DNA of 64,000 bases from an uncultured Pseudodesulfovibrio sp. (GTDB taxonomy: Bacteria > Desulfobacterota > Desulfovibrionia > Desulfovibrionales > Desulfovibrionaceae), in contig NZ_OY782498.1 of NCBI RefSeq assembly GCF_963677845.1, forward strand, positions 3,293,518 to 3,357,517, in the 5' to 3' direction. Below the pieces are notes generated by a model that saw only the letters and a list, made by a program, of their open reading frames with translations, was not told the DNA's origin and made no database searches. Of this stretch, positions 9,065-18,653 are shown in pieces (positions within the stretch are counted from its first letter, which is position 1; every line of letters starts with the position of its first letter). A program made the position numbers and the translations under genes.

Positions 9065-10177
9065 ATGGCATCGAACGTTTTTTTCTGGAATTTACGGGCA
9101 ACAGTCAAAGCGCCTTTTGGCAAACGTATGCGCAGCCTGCTCAAGGCGGCCAAGGGTAGCCAGTACATTAAGGAAGGCGATCTGACTGCGATCAAATTGC
9201 ATTTTGGCGAACAGGGTACGACGGGGTTTCTGCGTCCGTTGTGGATCAAGCCTATTCTGGATTTTGTTCGTGAAGCTGGCGGCAAACCATTCCTGACCGA
9301 TGCCTCCACTTTGTATGTAGGACAGCGCGGCGAGGCCGTTTCTCATGCCATGTGTGCAGCCCATCACGGGTGGGACCCGCTTATGCTTGAAGCTCCGGTG
9401 ATCATTGCAGATGGCCTTAGGGGTGAATACGAGGTGCCTGTTCCGGTAGGGGGCAAACATATTGAAGACGCGTATATCGCGGGTGGGATCGCCGAAGCGG
9501 ATTTCTTCATTTCACTTAACCATTTCAAGGGACATGAGATGGCTGGGTACGGCGGTGCACTCAAGAACATAGGCATGGGGTCGGCCAGTAAGATGGGCAA
9601 GATGCAACAACATTTTTCTACTGGGCCGATTATTGATCAGGAAGCATGTACTGCGTGTGAAGCCTGCATCAAGGTCTGTAAGCCGGGAGCTTTGTATATT
9701 GACGAGGGAACGGGCAAGATTGCACTTGATGCGGAAAAGTGTGTGGGGTGTGGTGGGTGTTTTGTCGCCTGTCGTCATGATGGCCTCAAGGTGAACTGGA
9801 AGACAGGAGTGCAGGAGTTTTTGGAACGGATGATGGAATACTCCAAGGGCGTACTGGCGACCAAGGAAAGTCCGTGCCTTCATGTGAATTTCGTTATGGA
9901 TGTGGTGCCTGACTGTGACTGTGTGGGCTTTACTGATGCTCCCATTTGTCCGGATATCGGTGTTTTGGTGAGCTTTGATCCTGTGGCTGTTGATCAGGCC
10001 TCTATGGATTTAGTGAATGAGGCCCAACCGCTTTATCCCAGCCAGCTGCCTTTTGGAGTCACGCCGGGCCAGAATAAGTTTTTGTCGATCCATCAACATG
10101 TCCCGGAGGCGTTCGGCCTCGACTATGCGGAAGAGATTGGCCTTGGCTCACGTGAATATGAGCTGATTAATCTTTAG
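9065..10177 (+). CDS. DUF362 protein with two C-terminal [4Fe-4S] ferredoxin motifs
   Basis: A 370-residue DUF362-family protein. The N-terminal DUF362 region (about 15-190) includes KLHFGEQGTTGF and HFKGHEMAGYGGALKN. It is followed by a bis-[4Fe-4S] segment, CTACEACIKVC and CVGCGGCFVAC (about 195-245), and a C-terminal DUF362 half with FDPVAVDQAS. No signal peptide or membrane segment is seen. The family is widespread in anaerobes and its reaction is not established; electron transfer is inferred from the clusters. ATG 9065 begins the conserved domain and has GAGGGA upstream; an in-frame ATG at 9020 has less support. The gene is monocistronic with a terminator immediately after it. Confidence 0.85.
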   Translation: MASNVFFWNLRATVKAPFGKRMRSLLKAAKGSQYIKEGDLTAIKLHFGEQGTTGFLRPLWIKPILDFVREAGGKPFLTDASTLYVGQRGEAVSHAMCAAHHGWDPLMLEAPVIIADGLRGEYEVPVPVGGKHIEDAYIAGGIAEADFFISLNHFKGHEMAGYGGALKNIGMGSASKMGKMQQHFSTGPIIDQEACTACEACIKVCKPGALYIDEGTGKIALDAEKCVGCGGCFVACRHDGLKVNWKTGVQEFLERMMEYSKGVLATKESPCLHVNFVMDVVPDCDCVGFTDAPICPDIGVLVSFDPVAVDQASMDLVNEAQPLYPSQLPFGVTPGQNKFLSIHQHVPEAFGLDYAEEIGLGSREYELINL

Positions 10178-10194
10178 AGAATACAGCGTAAGAC

Positions 10195-10227
10195 AAGGGC
10201 GGGAGCTTATATCAAGCTCCCGCCCTT
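10195..10227. terminator. Bidirectional terminator
   Basis: Perfect 14-bp stem AAGGGCGGGAGCTT / AAGCTCCCGCCCTT, with T-rich sequence after it on the plus strand. It separates the convergent DUF362 and chemoreceptor genes. Confidence 0.85.
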
Positions 10228-10240
10228 TGTTGTTTTGGAG

Positions 10241-12259
10241 TTAGAAGCGTTCGAACTCGTCACTGTCATCCATATTGAGGTCCATGCCACTGGACGCTGG
10301 TTTGGTCGGTGCGGCAGCGATTTGTTGTTGTGGCTGTCGTTTTACAACAGGGCGTTGGGGGGCTTGATGCGACGATGTCCCCAGCCTGAAGAAACTGATG
10401 GCTTGTTGCAGGTGCGCACTTTCGCTGGCCAGACTTTCAGATGTGGAGGCCACTTCCTCGGAAGAAGAGGCGTTTTGCTGAATGATATGGTCGAGCTGCT
10501 GGATGGCGGCGTTGATTTGTTCGACGCCAGCACTTTGTTCGTTGGAAGCAGCGGTGATTTCCTGAATGAGCTGAGCCGTTTCCTGAATGTCCGGCACTAA
10601 CTGGTCGAGTTTTCCACCCGCTTCTTCGGCCACTTGAACCGTGGAGGAGGAGAGCTCGCTGATTTCGGAGGCGGCCAGACCGCTGCGTTCCGCAAGCTTG
10701 CGTACTTCTGCGGCGACAACGGCAAATCCTTTGCCGTGTTCTCCTGCCCGTGCAGCTTCAATGGCAGCGTTCAGTGCCAGCAGGTTGGTTTGACGGGCAA
10801 TATCTTCGATGACCGAAATTTTTTCGGCGATATCGGTCATGGCATGCATGGCCTGAGATACGGCTTTGCCGCTTTCTTCGGCATTTAGAGCAGCCTTTGA
10901 AGCTATTTTTTCGGTTTTGCTGGCGTTTTCTGCGTTTCCTTGAATGTTGGAAGCCATTTCTTCCATGGATGAGGAAACTTCTTCCACGCTGGCCGCCTGC
11001 TCGGATGCACCTTCTGCCATACTTTGGGAGGAAGCTGCCAATTCCTCGCTACCAGACGCTACGTTTTCCGTGGCGGAACTGACGTTGCCGATGACGTTTC
11101 TGAGTTGGTTTGTCATGGTCCGCAGGGCGTTTGCCAGTGTACCGATTTCATCTTTTTGATCAACATCGATATCTTTGGTCAGGTCGCCTTCAGACAGGCT
11201 CTTGGCCAGTGAGATTCCTTTGAGAACCGGCTTGGTGATGACGTTGGCGATAACCAGAAGCACCACGAAGAGGATAACCACGGCAATGACGGCCATGATG
11301 ATGGATGTGTAGGCAAAGGAGTCTGCCTGTTCACGGACTTTGTCCATGGGAATGACAACTGCCAAACTCCAAGGCTCACCGGTGCGTCCTATGGAGATGG
11401 GGGCGAGAGTAACGTACCAATCACCTTCGGCGTTCACGGTTTCATATGAAAAGTCTTTGCCCATTTTAGCAGCATTGGCCACGCTGTTTGCGTGTTTTGC
11501 ATCCATAAAGTCACTGACATTCTTGCCCATCTTGTCGGTATCCGGGTGACCTACGATGGTACCTTTATTTGTCATGAGGAATGCGTAGCCAGTATCGAAA
11601 GGTTTAATTTCTTTAACGACTTTTTGTAAGTCATTGAGGTAGAAGTCAACACCGACAATACCGATATTCTTACCGTTCTTTTTGACTGGATGCCCTGTGG
11701 AAGCAAGCCAGAATTTTTTCCCGTCAACTTCCCAAGGGTATGGCTCTGTGATGGTTTCAATGGAGCCGGACATGGGTTTGGAAAACCATTCTTCATTTTC
11801 GAAGTTACCGGCACCGGCAAAGCTCGGAACAATGGCACCACCATCGCGATGATACCATGTGCGGTATGCGCCGTTGTATGTGTCCCTGTATTCTTCTTCT
11901 CGGTCATCAAAATTGCCGGGGGGAAAGGTACACCATGCGCCAGCCAGTTCGTCGTGTCGGTCAAGTACGTCAATGACAAAAGCGTCAAGGTATTCGCGAT
12001 CAGGAATGGGAGTGTAATTGGCTCCCTGCTCATACGCTGCAGCCATGGTTCGAGTGGCAGTCATTGCCAGATCCATGGTTTCACCCACTTCAAGGCTGTG
12101 GCCATATGCCAACCTCTGTGCATTTTCAGTGGCTTGTTCAACGGCCATATCTTGCGCCTTGAAGGTCAGGATGACGGTGCTGGCAGTCATCACTATGAGA
12201 ACGACGAAGAATGTGGGCAGCAAAATTTTGAGCTTGAGGCTCCAATCCTTGAAACGCAT
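10241..12259 (-). CDS. Methyl-accepting chemotaxis protein with dCache sensor
   Basis: A 672-residue transmembrane chemoreceptor. TM1 is about 10-28. A double-Cache periplasmic domain (about 35-275) shows the features [36 protein letters not shown] and [20 protein letters not shown]2 is about 285-310, followed by HAMP and a signalling domain with [20 protein letters not shown]. The C-terminus EFERF fits the CheR-tether consensus. Cache domains commonly bind small organic acids or amino acids; the ligand here is unknown. ATG 12259 is preceded by AAGGAG. A possible flagellar sigma-28 promoter lies at 12301-12328. Confidence 0.9.
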   Translation of the reverse strand: MRFKDWSLKLKILLPTFFVVLIVMTASTVILTFKAQDMAVEQATENAQRLAYGHSLEVGETMDLAMTATRTMAAAYEQGANYTPIPDREYLDAFVIDVLDRHDELAGAWCTFPPGNFDDREEEYRDTYNGAYRTWYHRDGGAIVPSFAGAGNFENEEWFSKPMSGSIETITEPYPWEVDGKKFWLASTGHPVKKNGKNIGIVGVDFYLNDLQKVVKEIKPFDTGYAFLMTNKGTIVGHPDTDKMGKNVSDFMDAKHANSVANAAKMGKDFSYETVNAEGDWYVTLAPISIGRTGEPWSLAVVIPMDKVREQADSFAYTSIIMAVIAVVILFVVLLVIANVITKPVLKGISLAKSLSEGDLTKDIDVDQKDEIGTLANALRTMTNQLRNVIGNVSSATENVASGSEELAASSQSMAEGASEQAASVEEVSSSMEEMASNIQGNAENASKTEKIASKAALNAEESGKAVSQAMHAMTDIAEKISVIEDIARQTNLLALNAAIEAARAGEHGKGFAVVAAEVRKLAERSGLAASEISELSSSTVQVAEEAGGKLDQLVPDIQETAQLIQEITAASNEQSAGVEQINAAIQQLDHIIQQNASSSEEVASTSESLASESAHLQQAISFFRLGTSSHQAPQRPVVKRQPQQQIAAAPTKPASSGMDLNMDDSDEFERF

Positions 12260-12300
12260 CTTTTCTCCTTGGATTACGTGAGGTGTTTGGTCTTTCGTAA

Positions 12301-12328
12301 TATATCGGCAGCTATAGATCGCTACTTT
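12301..12328 (-). promoter_or_regulatory. Possible sigma-28 (FliA) promoter of the dCache chemoreceptor
   Basis: On the minus strand TAAA is followed after 16 bases by GCCGATAT. The enterobacterial sigma-28 consensus is TAAA-N15-GCCGATAA, so it differs by one spacer base and two mismatched bases at most. It lies 42-69 bases before the start codon. Such a promoter would tie the receptor to the flagellar regulon. Confidence 0.45.
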
Positions 12329-12426
12329 ATGTGAAAAGATACTGTGACAACATTATATTTTGTCCGCTGGAAGGGGGAAATAAAGGCAGGGGTAAGTCTT
12401 AGCTTGGGGGAGAATGGAAAGAGGGA

Positions 12427-13095
12427 TTAAATCAGGTCGGCAGATGCCAGTTCGTCCATGAGCTGTGCGACATTGGAACACATGAAGTTCGGTGTGTAGT
12501 CGGTGAAGGCATCGGTGTTGGCGGCTCCACTGGTCACAGCTGCAGAAAGGGCGCCGGCTCGATGGCCTGTTTCGACATCCATGGGATGATCTCCGACCAT
12601 GAGAGATTTGGTCGGGTCGGCGCCGATGACTGTGAGCGCCTGGTACAGGTGGGCGGGGTCAGGTTTGAGCTTGGATGCAACCTCACGGGGAATGAAGACA
12701 CGTGTGTATTGTTCGATGTCCGGGAATACCGTTTTGACTGCCGGAGAAATATTACGAGTGATCACCCCCGCGGCAACGCCTCGTTTTGCAAGATCGGCAA
12801 GAACGGGTCTGGTAAATTCGAATAATGTACCATCTCTGGCTGCATCCAGTTCCATGGCCGTGATGACCAGTCGCCCGCGTGACAAAAATTCCATACCTTC
12901 AGCCCGGTCACGCTTCATGACCTGACTGGAGAGGTCTTCCAACCACTCGAGTGCGGGTCTGGAGTTTGGTACAGGCCGTTCGTCCATGAAGACTTCGCCA
13001 AGCGCGGCGATTTTGGTTTTCATCCAGTCGAAGTCCAGAGGAACATCAGCCAAAGTGCCGTCAAAATCGAAAATTATGGCGTCAAGTTTGCCCAT
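12427..13095 (-). CDS. HAD-superfamily hydrolase, phosphoglycolate-phosphatase-like
   Basis: A 222-residue cytosolic HAD phosphatase. Motif I is IIFDFDGTLAD (nucleophile and acid Asp in DFDGT), motif II is the threonine region GVITRN, motif III is a Lys in SKLKPDP, and motif IV is LMVGDHPMDV. The alpha-helical cap between motifs I and II resembles the Gph/PGP subgroup. Substrate prediction beyond a small phosphomonoester would be guesswork. The start lies nine bases downstream of the endonuclease IV stop on the same strand, so the genes probably form one unit reading from 14243 to 12427. Confidence 0.85.
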   Translation of the reverse strand: MGKLDAIIFDFDGTLADVPLDFDWMKTKIAALGEVFMDERPVPNSRPALEWLEDLSSQVMKRDRAEGMEFLSRGRLVITAMELDAARDGTLFEFTRPVLADLAKRGVAAGVITRNISPAVKTVFPDIEQYTRVFIPREVASKLKPDPAHLYQALTVIGADPTKSLMVGDHPMDVETGHRAGALSAAVTSGAANTDAFTDYTPNFMCSNVAQLMDELASADLI

Positions 13096-13104
13096 GCGTG
13101 AGAC

Positions 13105-13956
13105 CTATGTCTTTTGCGCGAGTTTCCGCAAGGTGTTCAGATTGAGGACATCATCCTGCAAGTCTTTGTCTTTGGGAGTCTCAAGAGTTTTGGGTACATC
13201 AGCAAAACGGGAATCCTGCATGAGGTTGCGGAAGCCGTCCAATCCAATGGTCCCTTTGCCTATATGCTCGTGTCGATCCTTGTGCGAATTGAATTCGTTT
13301 TTGGTATCGTTCATGTGGAAGAACTTGAGTCGATCCAACCCGATGATGTCGTCGAAAGTGTTGAAGGTGGCCGTGTAGGCTTCAGGTGTGCGGATGTCGT
13401 ATCCGGCGGCGAAAGTGTGACATGTGTCATAACAGACGCCGAGGCGGTCAGGGTATTTGGATAACTGGATGATGGAGGCCAGTTCTTCGAACGTCGAGCC
13501 GAGATTGGTTCCTTGGCCTGCCGTGGTTTCAAGCAGGACCATGGCTGTTTCCGTGCCGGATTGTTCGATAGCAATATCCAGATTGGCTACATATCGTGCA
13601 ATCCCCATTTCAACGCCGTCGCCCAGATGTGATCCGGGATGCGTCACCAGCCAAGGGATGGACAGTGCCTCAACGCGTCGCAGTTCTTCGGCAAACCCCA
13701 AAATGGAGCGGTTGACCTGTTCCGGCTTATTGGATGCGAGGTTGATAAGGTATGAGTCATGCGCCGCAATAGGGTAATTCCCCCATTGCTCCCATGCCAC
13801 GGTAAAAAGCTCAATGTCATACCCGGTCAGCGGCGGAAACTTCCATTGCCGCTGGTTCCGGGTAAATATCTGCAACGCGGCGCCACCGACCATGCCAATG
13901 CGTTCGAAGGCCATGTGTAGGCCTCCGGCGATGGACATATGGGCTCCGAGGTACAT
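13105..13956 (-). CDS. nfo: Endonuclease IV (deoxyribonuclease IV, AP endonuclease)
   Basis: Zinc-dependent AP endonuclease of base excision repair, cleaving 5' of abasic sites. It has 283 residues, the usual family length. Family signatures are the N-terminal GAHMSIAGGL, the zinc-ligand segments THPGSHLG, VCYDTCHTFAAGYD and FHMNDTKNEF, and the C-terminal DRHEHIGKGTIG. It lies five bases downstream of a small uncharacterised gene and just upstream of the HAD gene on the same strand. Confidence 0.95.
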   Translation of the reverse strand: MYLGAHMSIAGGLHMAFERIGMVGGAALQIFTRNQRQWKFPPLTGYDIELFTVAWEQWGNYPIAAHDSYLINLASNKPEQVNRSILGFAEELRRVEALSIPWLVTHPGSHLGDGVEMGIARYVANLDIAIEQSGTETAMVLLETTAGQGTNLGSTFEELASIIQLSKYPDRLGVCYDTCHTFAAGYDIRTPEAYTATFNTFDDIIGLDRLKFFHMNDTKNEFNSHKDRHEHIGKGTIGLDGFRNLMQDSRFADVPKTLETPKDKDLQDDVLNLNTLRKLAQKT

Positions 13957-13961
13957 GATCT

Positions 13962-14243
13962 TTAGGAAATCCAGCCGCTCAGTGCGTCAACGATCTTTTG
14001 GGCTTGGGCCTGACTGGAAATGTTGAATTTGGATTTGGGGCGGTAGGTGCCGTCGACTTTCTGATAACGACGGATGGTGAATTTTTCCGGGCCGTACTCG
14101 CCTTTTGCGCGATTGAGTTCTTGATATCGGAAGACAATGGTGGTCCATGCGCCCTTAGACAGAATGACCTTGTCCAACTCTTTTACAATGAGTTGGTTGT
14201 CTTCGGAATAATTGATAGTAATTTCGTCCACGTTGGATGCCAT
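13962..14243 (-). CDS. Uncharacterised 93-residue protein, possibly PC4-like
   Basis: I do not recognise a named family with certainty. The protein is small and beta-rich (ITINYSED, KGAWTTIVFRYQEL, KFTIRRYQK, KSKFNISS) and ends in a helix (AQAQKIVDALSGWI). The order of strands then helix, with a W...R and IR...dG...K pattern, recalls PC4/YdbC single-strand-binding proteins; this is only a resemblance. ATG 14243 has AAGGAG upstream and is preferred over an in-frame start at 14324. Its position directly before nfo would fit a nucleic-acid-related role. Confidence 0.7.
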   Translation of the reverse strand: MASNVDEITINYSEDNQLIVKELDKVILSKGAWTTIVFRYQELNRAKGEYGPEKFTIRRYQKVDGTYRPKSKFNISSQAQAQKIVDALSGWIS

Positions 14244-14539
14244 GATGCACTCCTTAAATATATGTCGTCTACCCGATCCGGGCAGCAGGGGCTTACCCAT
14301 ACATATGTCGATGGCAGATGGCAACCCCCGGATTCCAAGGGTTCCCGGCTGCTATACGTCCGCTGGCGGGGGTATCAACTACGCTGTTTGGCTTGGTGTG
14401 CTTTGGAATGGTTAATGATAACTGGTTCTCGTAAGTGAAATTTTGCACATCGAAAATTATGCATGAAAATTTGCAGGAAGGGTGTTTTTGAACGCTTGGA
14501 GTGATGAAGAAAACAGTTTTAGCTGCTTTTAAGGAGTTC

Positions 14540-15370
14540 TTAGAGAAATAACAGCAATGAAAGAGCCATGACGGCCATCCCCGCGATGAGTCCGTATACC
14601 GATAGATGGTGCTCACCGAATTCTTCGGCGGCAGGGAGGAGTTCATCAAAGGAGATGAAGACCATGATCCCGGCCACTCCTGCAAACAGGACGCCGAAGA
14701 GTGTGGGAGAAAAGAACGGCATCAGCACGAGGTACCCAATGAGTGCTCCCACAGGTTCGGACAGGCCGGACAGGAAAGAGTAGAGAAATGCTTTTTTACG
14801 ATCACCGGTTGCGTAGTATAGGGGAATGGACACGGCAATTCCCTCAGGAATGTTGTGGATGGCGATAGCCACGGCAATAGCCATGCCCAGAGCTGGATCA
14901 GTCAATGCTGCGGTAAATGTTGCAAGGCCTTCGGGAAAGTTGTGGATGGCGATGGCTATTGCTGCAAAAATGCCGGTTCTTCTGAGTTTGTCGAAGTTGT
15001 GTGTTTCATCCTTGGGCAAATTTTCCTTGCCTTGATCCATCTCTTCGATGGAGTGCATTTCGTGTGGGTTTTCATAACTGGGTACGAGTTTGTCGATGAT
15101 GGCAATAAAGGCGATACCTCCGAAAAAGGAGAGCACCGTAACCCAGGATGCCGTGACTTCTCCAAGTTCGGTGGTGAGTGCGTCTTTTGCTTTGACCATA
15201 ATTTCAACGAATGAAACGTAGATCATGACCCCTGCTGAAAATCCGAGTGCCAAAGAAAGGAATTTTGTATTGGTCTGTCGAGCGAAAAATGCGATGGCGG
15301 AGCCGATACCGGTGGAGAGTCCGGCAAACACTGTCAGGCCGAAGGCAAAGAGTACGGTTTGAGTATCCAT
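14540..15370 (-). CDS. zupT: ZupT-like ZIP family metal transporter
   Basis: Inner-membrane divalent metal (zinc/iron) uptake permease, 276 residues with about eight membrane segments. The two metal-site signatures [10 protein letters not shown] and [10 protein letters not shown] are present in the expected order, plus an early conserved [14 protein letters not shown] hydrophilic loop between TM3 and TM4 ([15 protein letters not shown]) carries histidines. It is divergent from a binding-protein pair whose second member is ZnuA-like, so this looks like a metal acquisition locus. The 115-base divergent spacer contains a short GCATAATGC palindrome near 15398; I cannot identify a Zur box. Confidence 0.88.
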   Translation of the reverse strand: MDTQTVLFAFGLTVFAGLSTGIGSAIAFFARQTNTKFLSLALGFSAGVMIYVSFVEIMVKAKDALTTELGEVTASWVTVLSFFGGIAFIAIIDKLVPSYENPHEMHSIEEMDQGKENLPKDETHNFDKLRRTGIFAAIAIAIHNFPEGLATFTAALTDPALGMAIAVAIAIHNIPEGIAVSIPLYYATGDRKKAFLYSFLSGLSEPVGALIGYLVLMPFFSPTLFGVLFAGVAGIMVFISFDELLPAAEEFGEHHLSVYGLIAGMAVMALSLLLFL

Positions 15371-15485
15371 CTGGTGTGTATACCTAAAAAGACGGCATAA
15401 TGCATCAGGGAAGTACGAGTAGGGCGGTTAGTGCTAGCGGAGACCTCGATCAGTGTGATAGTTCAAAGGCAGTGGGAGGCTGGAT

Positions 15486-16598
15486 GTGAGGACTTTAATC
15501 AGAACAATTTGGGCAGTTGTTTTTTTGCTGGGGATGAGCGTGTCGTCCATGGCGTCTGATAAAGTTTCAGTCGCCTTTTTGAATCCCGCAGCACAAGGGG
15601 ATGTCTTTTTTCAGCTTTTAACCGATTTTATGCAAGCAGCCGCAGACGATCTCGGGTTCGATTTGGACGTTTACTATGGTGGCCGAAATCATGTTCTTAT
15701 AGATGAGAATGTGAAGACACTTTTTTCTCGTGACACACTCCCCCAGTATATTATCGGCATGAATGCCCGTGGTGCAGGAGAACCTCTTTTGGCTCAGGCT
15801 GAAGCGGCTGGAATCAAGACAGTCTTTATCAACCAGAGTTTTTTGGGTGCTGAACGAAAGAGCGCGGGTAGACCGGGCGAAAAATTTACGCAATGGCTTT
15901 TTGAATACCTGCCAGATGACACCCATGCCGGATATCTTTTGGCAAAAAAACTCATAGAAAAGGCCTCCAAGCGCGGAATGATTGATGCCGATGGCATGAT
16001 CAACATTATTGCCGTGAGCGGGCATGAGACTTCACCTGCATCTCTTCTTCGGGAAGAAGGATTACGGGAAGCATTGGCAGAATTTCCGAATGCTCGGTTG
16101 CGTCAGATAATTCATGCAGGGTGGAAGCCGGATAGAGCCAGGGAATTGAGTCAGAGGTTATTGCGGCGATATCCCGATACTTCAGTTGTTTGGTCTGCCA
16201 GCGATGCCATGGGGGCTGGTGTCGCCGAAGGTGTCCGTGAATTGGGAAAGAACCCCGGATTGGATATCTTGATTGGTGGCGTGGACTGGACACAGCGTGC
16301 TCAGGAGTTGATTGAAAAAGGTGATTTTACCGTTTCGGTGGGCGGGCATTTTATGGATGGAGCATGGGCGCTGGTCATGATGTATGACGCCATGCACGGC
16401 ATTGCCGTTCCCCGAGCCAGTCAGTCCCATTTTTCCAGTCTGACTGCTCGTAATATCTTCGAATATAGAAAGCATTTTGGTGTCAGTGACTGGCGAAAAA
16501 TAGATTTCACCAAATTTTCAAAATCTCTCAATCCAACGCTTGAGTATTATGACTTTGGACTTGAAGCGGTCCTTGACCAAATGGAGGCTCTCCAATGA
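15486..16598 (+). CDS. Periplasmic sugar/AI-2-type substrate-binding protein (Peripla_BP_4)
   Basis: A 370-residue exported binding protein of the LacI-like periplasmic type. It has a signal peptide (WAVVFLLGMSVSSMAS), then VSVAFLNPAAQGDVFF, ANIKTVFINQ-type hinge strands, INIIAVSGHETSPAS and VVWSASDAMGAGV. The start is GTG with GGGAGG upstream. The stop overlaps the ATG of the next gene (ATGA), so translation is coupled. No ABC permease or ATPase is near. Such solitary proteins are often partners of histidine kinases or chemoreceptors; the ligand is unknown. Confidence 0.82.
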   Translation: MRTLIRTIWAVVFLLGMSVSSMASDKVSVAFLNPAAQGDVFFQLLTDFMQAAADDLGFDLDVYYGGRNHVLIDENVKTLFSRDTLPQYIIGMNARGAGEPLLAQAEAAGIKTVFINQSFLGAERKSAGRPGEKFTQWLFEYLPDDTHAGYLLAKKLIEKASKRGMIDADGMINIIAVSGHETSPASLLREEGLREALAEFPNARLRQIIHAGWKPDRARELSQRLLRRYPDTSVVWSASDAMGAGVAEGVRELGKNPGLDILIGGVDWTQRAQELIEKGDFTVSVGGHFMDGAWALVMMYDAMHGIAVPRASQSHFSSLTARNIFEYRKHFGVSDWRKIDFTKFSKSLNPTLEYYDFGLEAVLDQMEALQ

Positions 16599-17479
16599 AC
16601 AGATTGAAATATTTTGTCCTTTTTGCAGCGTTGTTGCTTTATGTAGTCCCTGCGCGTGCAGAAAGAATGACAGTCACGGTGTCCATTGCACCTTTAAAGT
16701 ACTTTGTTGAATCAATAGGTGGAGATCTGGTTGAAGTCGAGGTCATGGTTTCGCCCGGCGCCAGCCCAGCCACCTATGAGCCGAAGCCCCGTCAGATGGT
16801 GGCTTTGACTCGGTCGAAACTGTATGTCGCCATTGGTGTGCCTTTTGAGAAGGCGTGGTTGCCTCGTATGCAGAGTGCAAACCCTGATATGACCGTGGTC
16901 AAATCGACATCCGGGATGCATTTGTTACCTATGGCTTCGCATCATCACCATCAAGACGGAAACGAAGTGCTTCAGGTAGAACAGGGCAAACACATTCTTG
17001 ATCCGCATGTCTGGAATTCTCCGAAAATGGCCCGGGAACTAGCGGCAGTCATCCTTTCTGCCCTTGTTCAAGCCGATGCTACAGAGAGTTCTGTTTATCG
17101 GAAAAATTATGATCAGCTGATGACGAAAATTAATGATGTGGATACTGAAATCAAGAGGTTGCTGGCAGGCAGCAAGGGAAAACATTTTCTGACATATCAC
17201 CCGTCATGGGGATATTTTGCCCATGATTATGGTTTGGTGCAGGTGCCTGTGGAGCTGGAAGGCAAACATCCCGGCCCTAGAGAATTGGCCGAAGTTATTG
17301 AGTTGGCCAAAGAGGAATCCATCAAGGCCGTTTTTGTTCAGCCGCAATTTTCTGCCAAGTCAGCACAGACCATCGCCGATGCTATTGGCGGTCAGGTCGT
17401 CGTGGCTGATCCTCTTGCGGAAGATTGGGCAGACAATCTGGTCAAGATCGCCAGACAATTTAGCGTAACCCTTCGTTAA
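16595..17479 (+). CDS. Zinc-type ABC transporter substrate-binding protein (ZnuA-like)
   Basis: A 294-residue cluster A-I (ZnuA/TroA) metal-binding protein with a signal peptide ending PARA. It shows the N-terminal VSIAPLKYFVESIGGD, a short histidine-rich loop (HHHHQDG) near 110, and candidate metal ligands in HVWNSP, YHPSWGYFAHDYG and the C-terminal DPLAEDW. It overlaps the upstream binding-protein gene by four bases. The matching permease and ATPase are not in the window. With the divergent ZupT gene it suggests zinc supply, but a manganese or iron ligand is not excluded. Confidence 0.85.
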   Translation: MNRLKYFVLFAALLLYVVPARAERMTVTVSIAPLKYFVESIGGDLVEVEVMVSPGASPATYEPKPRQMVALTRSKLYVAIGVPFEKAWLPRMQSANPDMTVVKSTSGMHLLPMASHHHHQDGNEVLQVEQGKHILDPHVWNSPKMARELAAVILSALVQADATESSVYRKNYDQLMTKINDVDTEIKRLLAGSKGKHFLTYHPSWGYFAHDYGLVQVPVELEGKHPGPRELAEVIELAKEESIKAVFVQPQFSAKSAQTIADAIGGQVVVADPLAEDWADNLVKIARQFSVTLR

Positions 17480-17503
17480 TATTTAAACTTTATTTGATCG
17501 AGA

Positions 17504-18535
17504 TTACATGTTTTCAGCTTTGAGCTGACCACATGCCGCTTCGATATCTGACCCCATGGAGCGACGGATAAAGGCGGTCAATCCGTGATCCCATAGCCGT
17601 TTCTCAAAGGCTTCGACCTTGGCTCGATCCGGTGCGTCATAGGGCATACCCACGGTGGCGTTGTACGCGATGAGGTTGATCTTGCCCTTTCTGCGATCAA
17701 CGAGACGAGCCAGTTGGTCCGCGTGCTCCATTGAGTCATTCACATCTTTCAAGAGCAGGTACTCAAAAGTGATCCGTTCGCGTTGGCGCATAGGGTACGT
17801 CTTGAGGCAGGCCATGAGGTCATTAAGATGTACTTTGGCGGCCTTGGGCATGATCTTGGCGCGCAATTCCTGCGTGGGAGCGTGCAGGGAAATGGCAGGC
17901 AGGGCAATTTCAAGGTCGCCTAAAATTTTGAGTTTGTCGGGGAAGCCGACAGTGGAAACCATGGACCGGCGCCATGACAGAGACAGCCCCCGTTCACACG
18001 GCAGGTCGGTCAATACCTTGATAAGGGTGTCAAGGTTGAGCAGCGGCTCTCCCATGCCCATGAACACGAGGTTCTTGAGTGGGTTCATGCCCTGATCTTC
18101 CAGATATTGGCGGCCTACCAGAATCTGCCCCATGATTTCGCCATAGGTCAGGTTGCGTTCGAAGCCGAGCTTGCCGGTGTTGCAGAAAGTACACGCCATG
18201 GCACAGCCCACCTGAGTGGACAGGCATTGGGAGTAACGGTCATTCATGGGGATGAGCACGGTCTCGATGAGCGCACCGTCACCCATGCGCAACAGCAACT
18301 TGATGGTTCCATCCTTGCTCGTGGCGACTTTGGCGATTTCCGGCCAGGCAATGGTTGCCATGGTGGCGACTTTTTCCCGGAGCGGCTTGGACAGGTTGGT
18401 CATGGCGTCAATGTTGCGGACGCGCTTCTGCCACAGCCATTGCCAGATCTGTTCGGTGCGGAAACGAGGTTCTTTCAAATCCTCGGCAACGAACGCCTCA
18501 AGGTCATTTTTTGTCAATTCAATAAGATTTTGCAT
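17504..18535 (-). CDS. rlmN: 23S rRNA (A2503-C2)/tRNA (A37-C2) methyltransferase RlmN
   Basis: Radical-SAM methyltransferase of the Cfr/RlmN family, 343 residues, the typical size. The [4Fe-4S] motif CAMACTFC gives C111, C115 and C118. GMGEPLLN, the SLHAPTQELR strand and IRRSMGSDIEAACGQL with the methylated/catalytic C-terminal cysteine (C335) are all present. It acts on ribosomal and transfer RNA in the cytosol. It is convergent with the zinc-binding-protein gene and upstream of no other minus-strand gene. Confidence 0.95.
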   Translation of the reverse strand: MQNLIELTKNDLEAFVAEDLKEPRFRTEQIWQWLWQKRVRNIDAMTNLSKPLREKVATMATIAWPEIAKVATSKDGTIKLLLRMGDGALIETVLIPMNDRYSQCLSTQVGCAMACTFCNTGKLGFERNLTYGEIMGQILVGRQYLEDQGMNPLKNLVFMGMGEPLLNLDTLIKVLTDLPCERGLSLSWRRSMVSTVGFPDKLKILGDLEIALPAISLHAPTQELRAKIMPKAAKVHLNDLMACLKTYPMRQRERITFEYLLLKDVNDSMEHADQLARLVDRRKGKINLIAYNATVGMPYDAPDRAKVEAFEKRLWDHGLTAFIRRSMGSDIEAACGQLKAENM

Positions 18536-18653
18536 GCGCGTCCCTTGTGTACGGCATGACGGACTGTGTCAAGTCAGGGAGCTTATGGCCTGTGCCTTTG
18601 GTCTTGCACAGGACATACGTCCAAGGTATATCTTTTCCTCGAAGGAAAACGAA

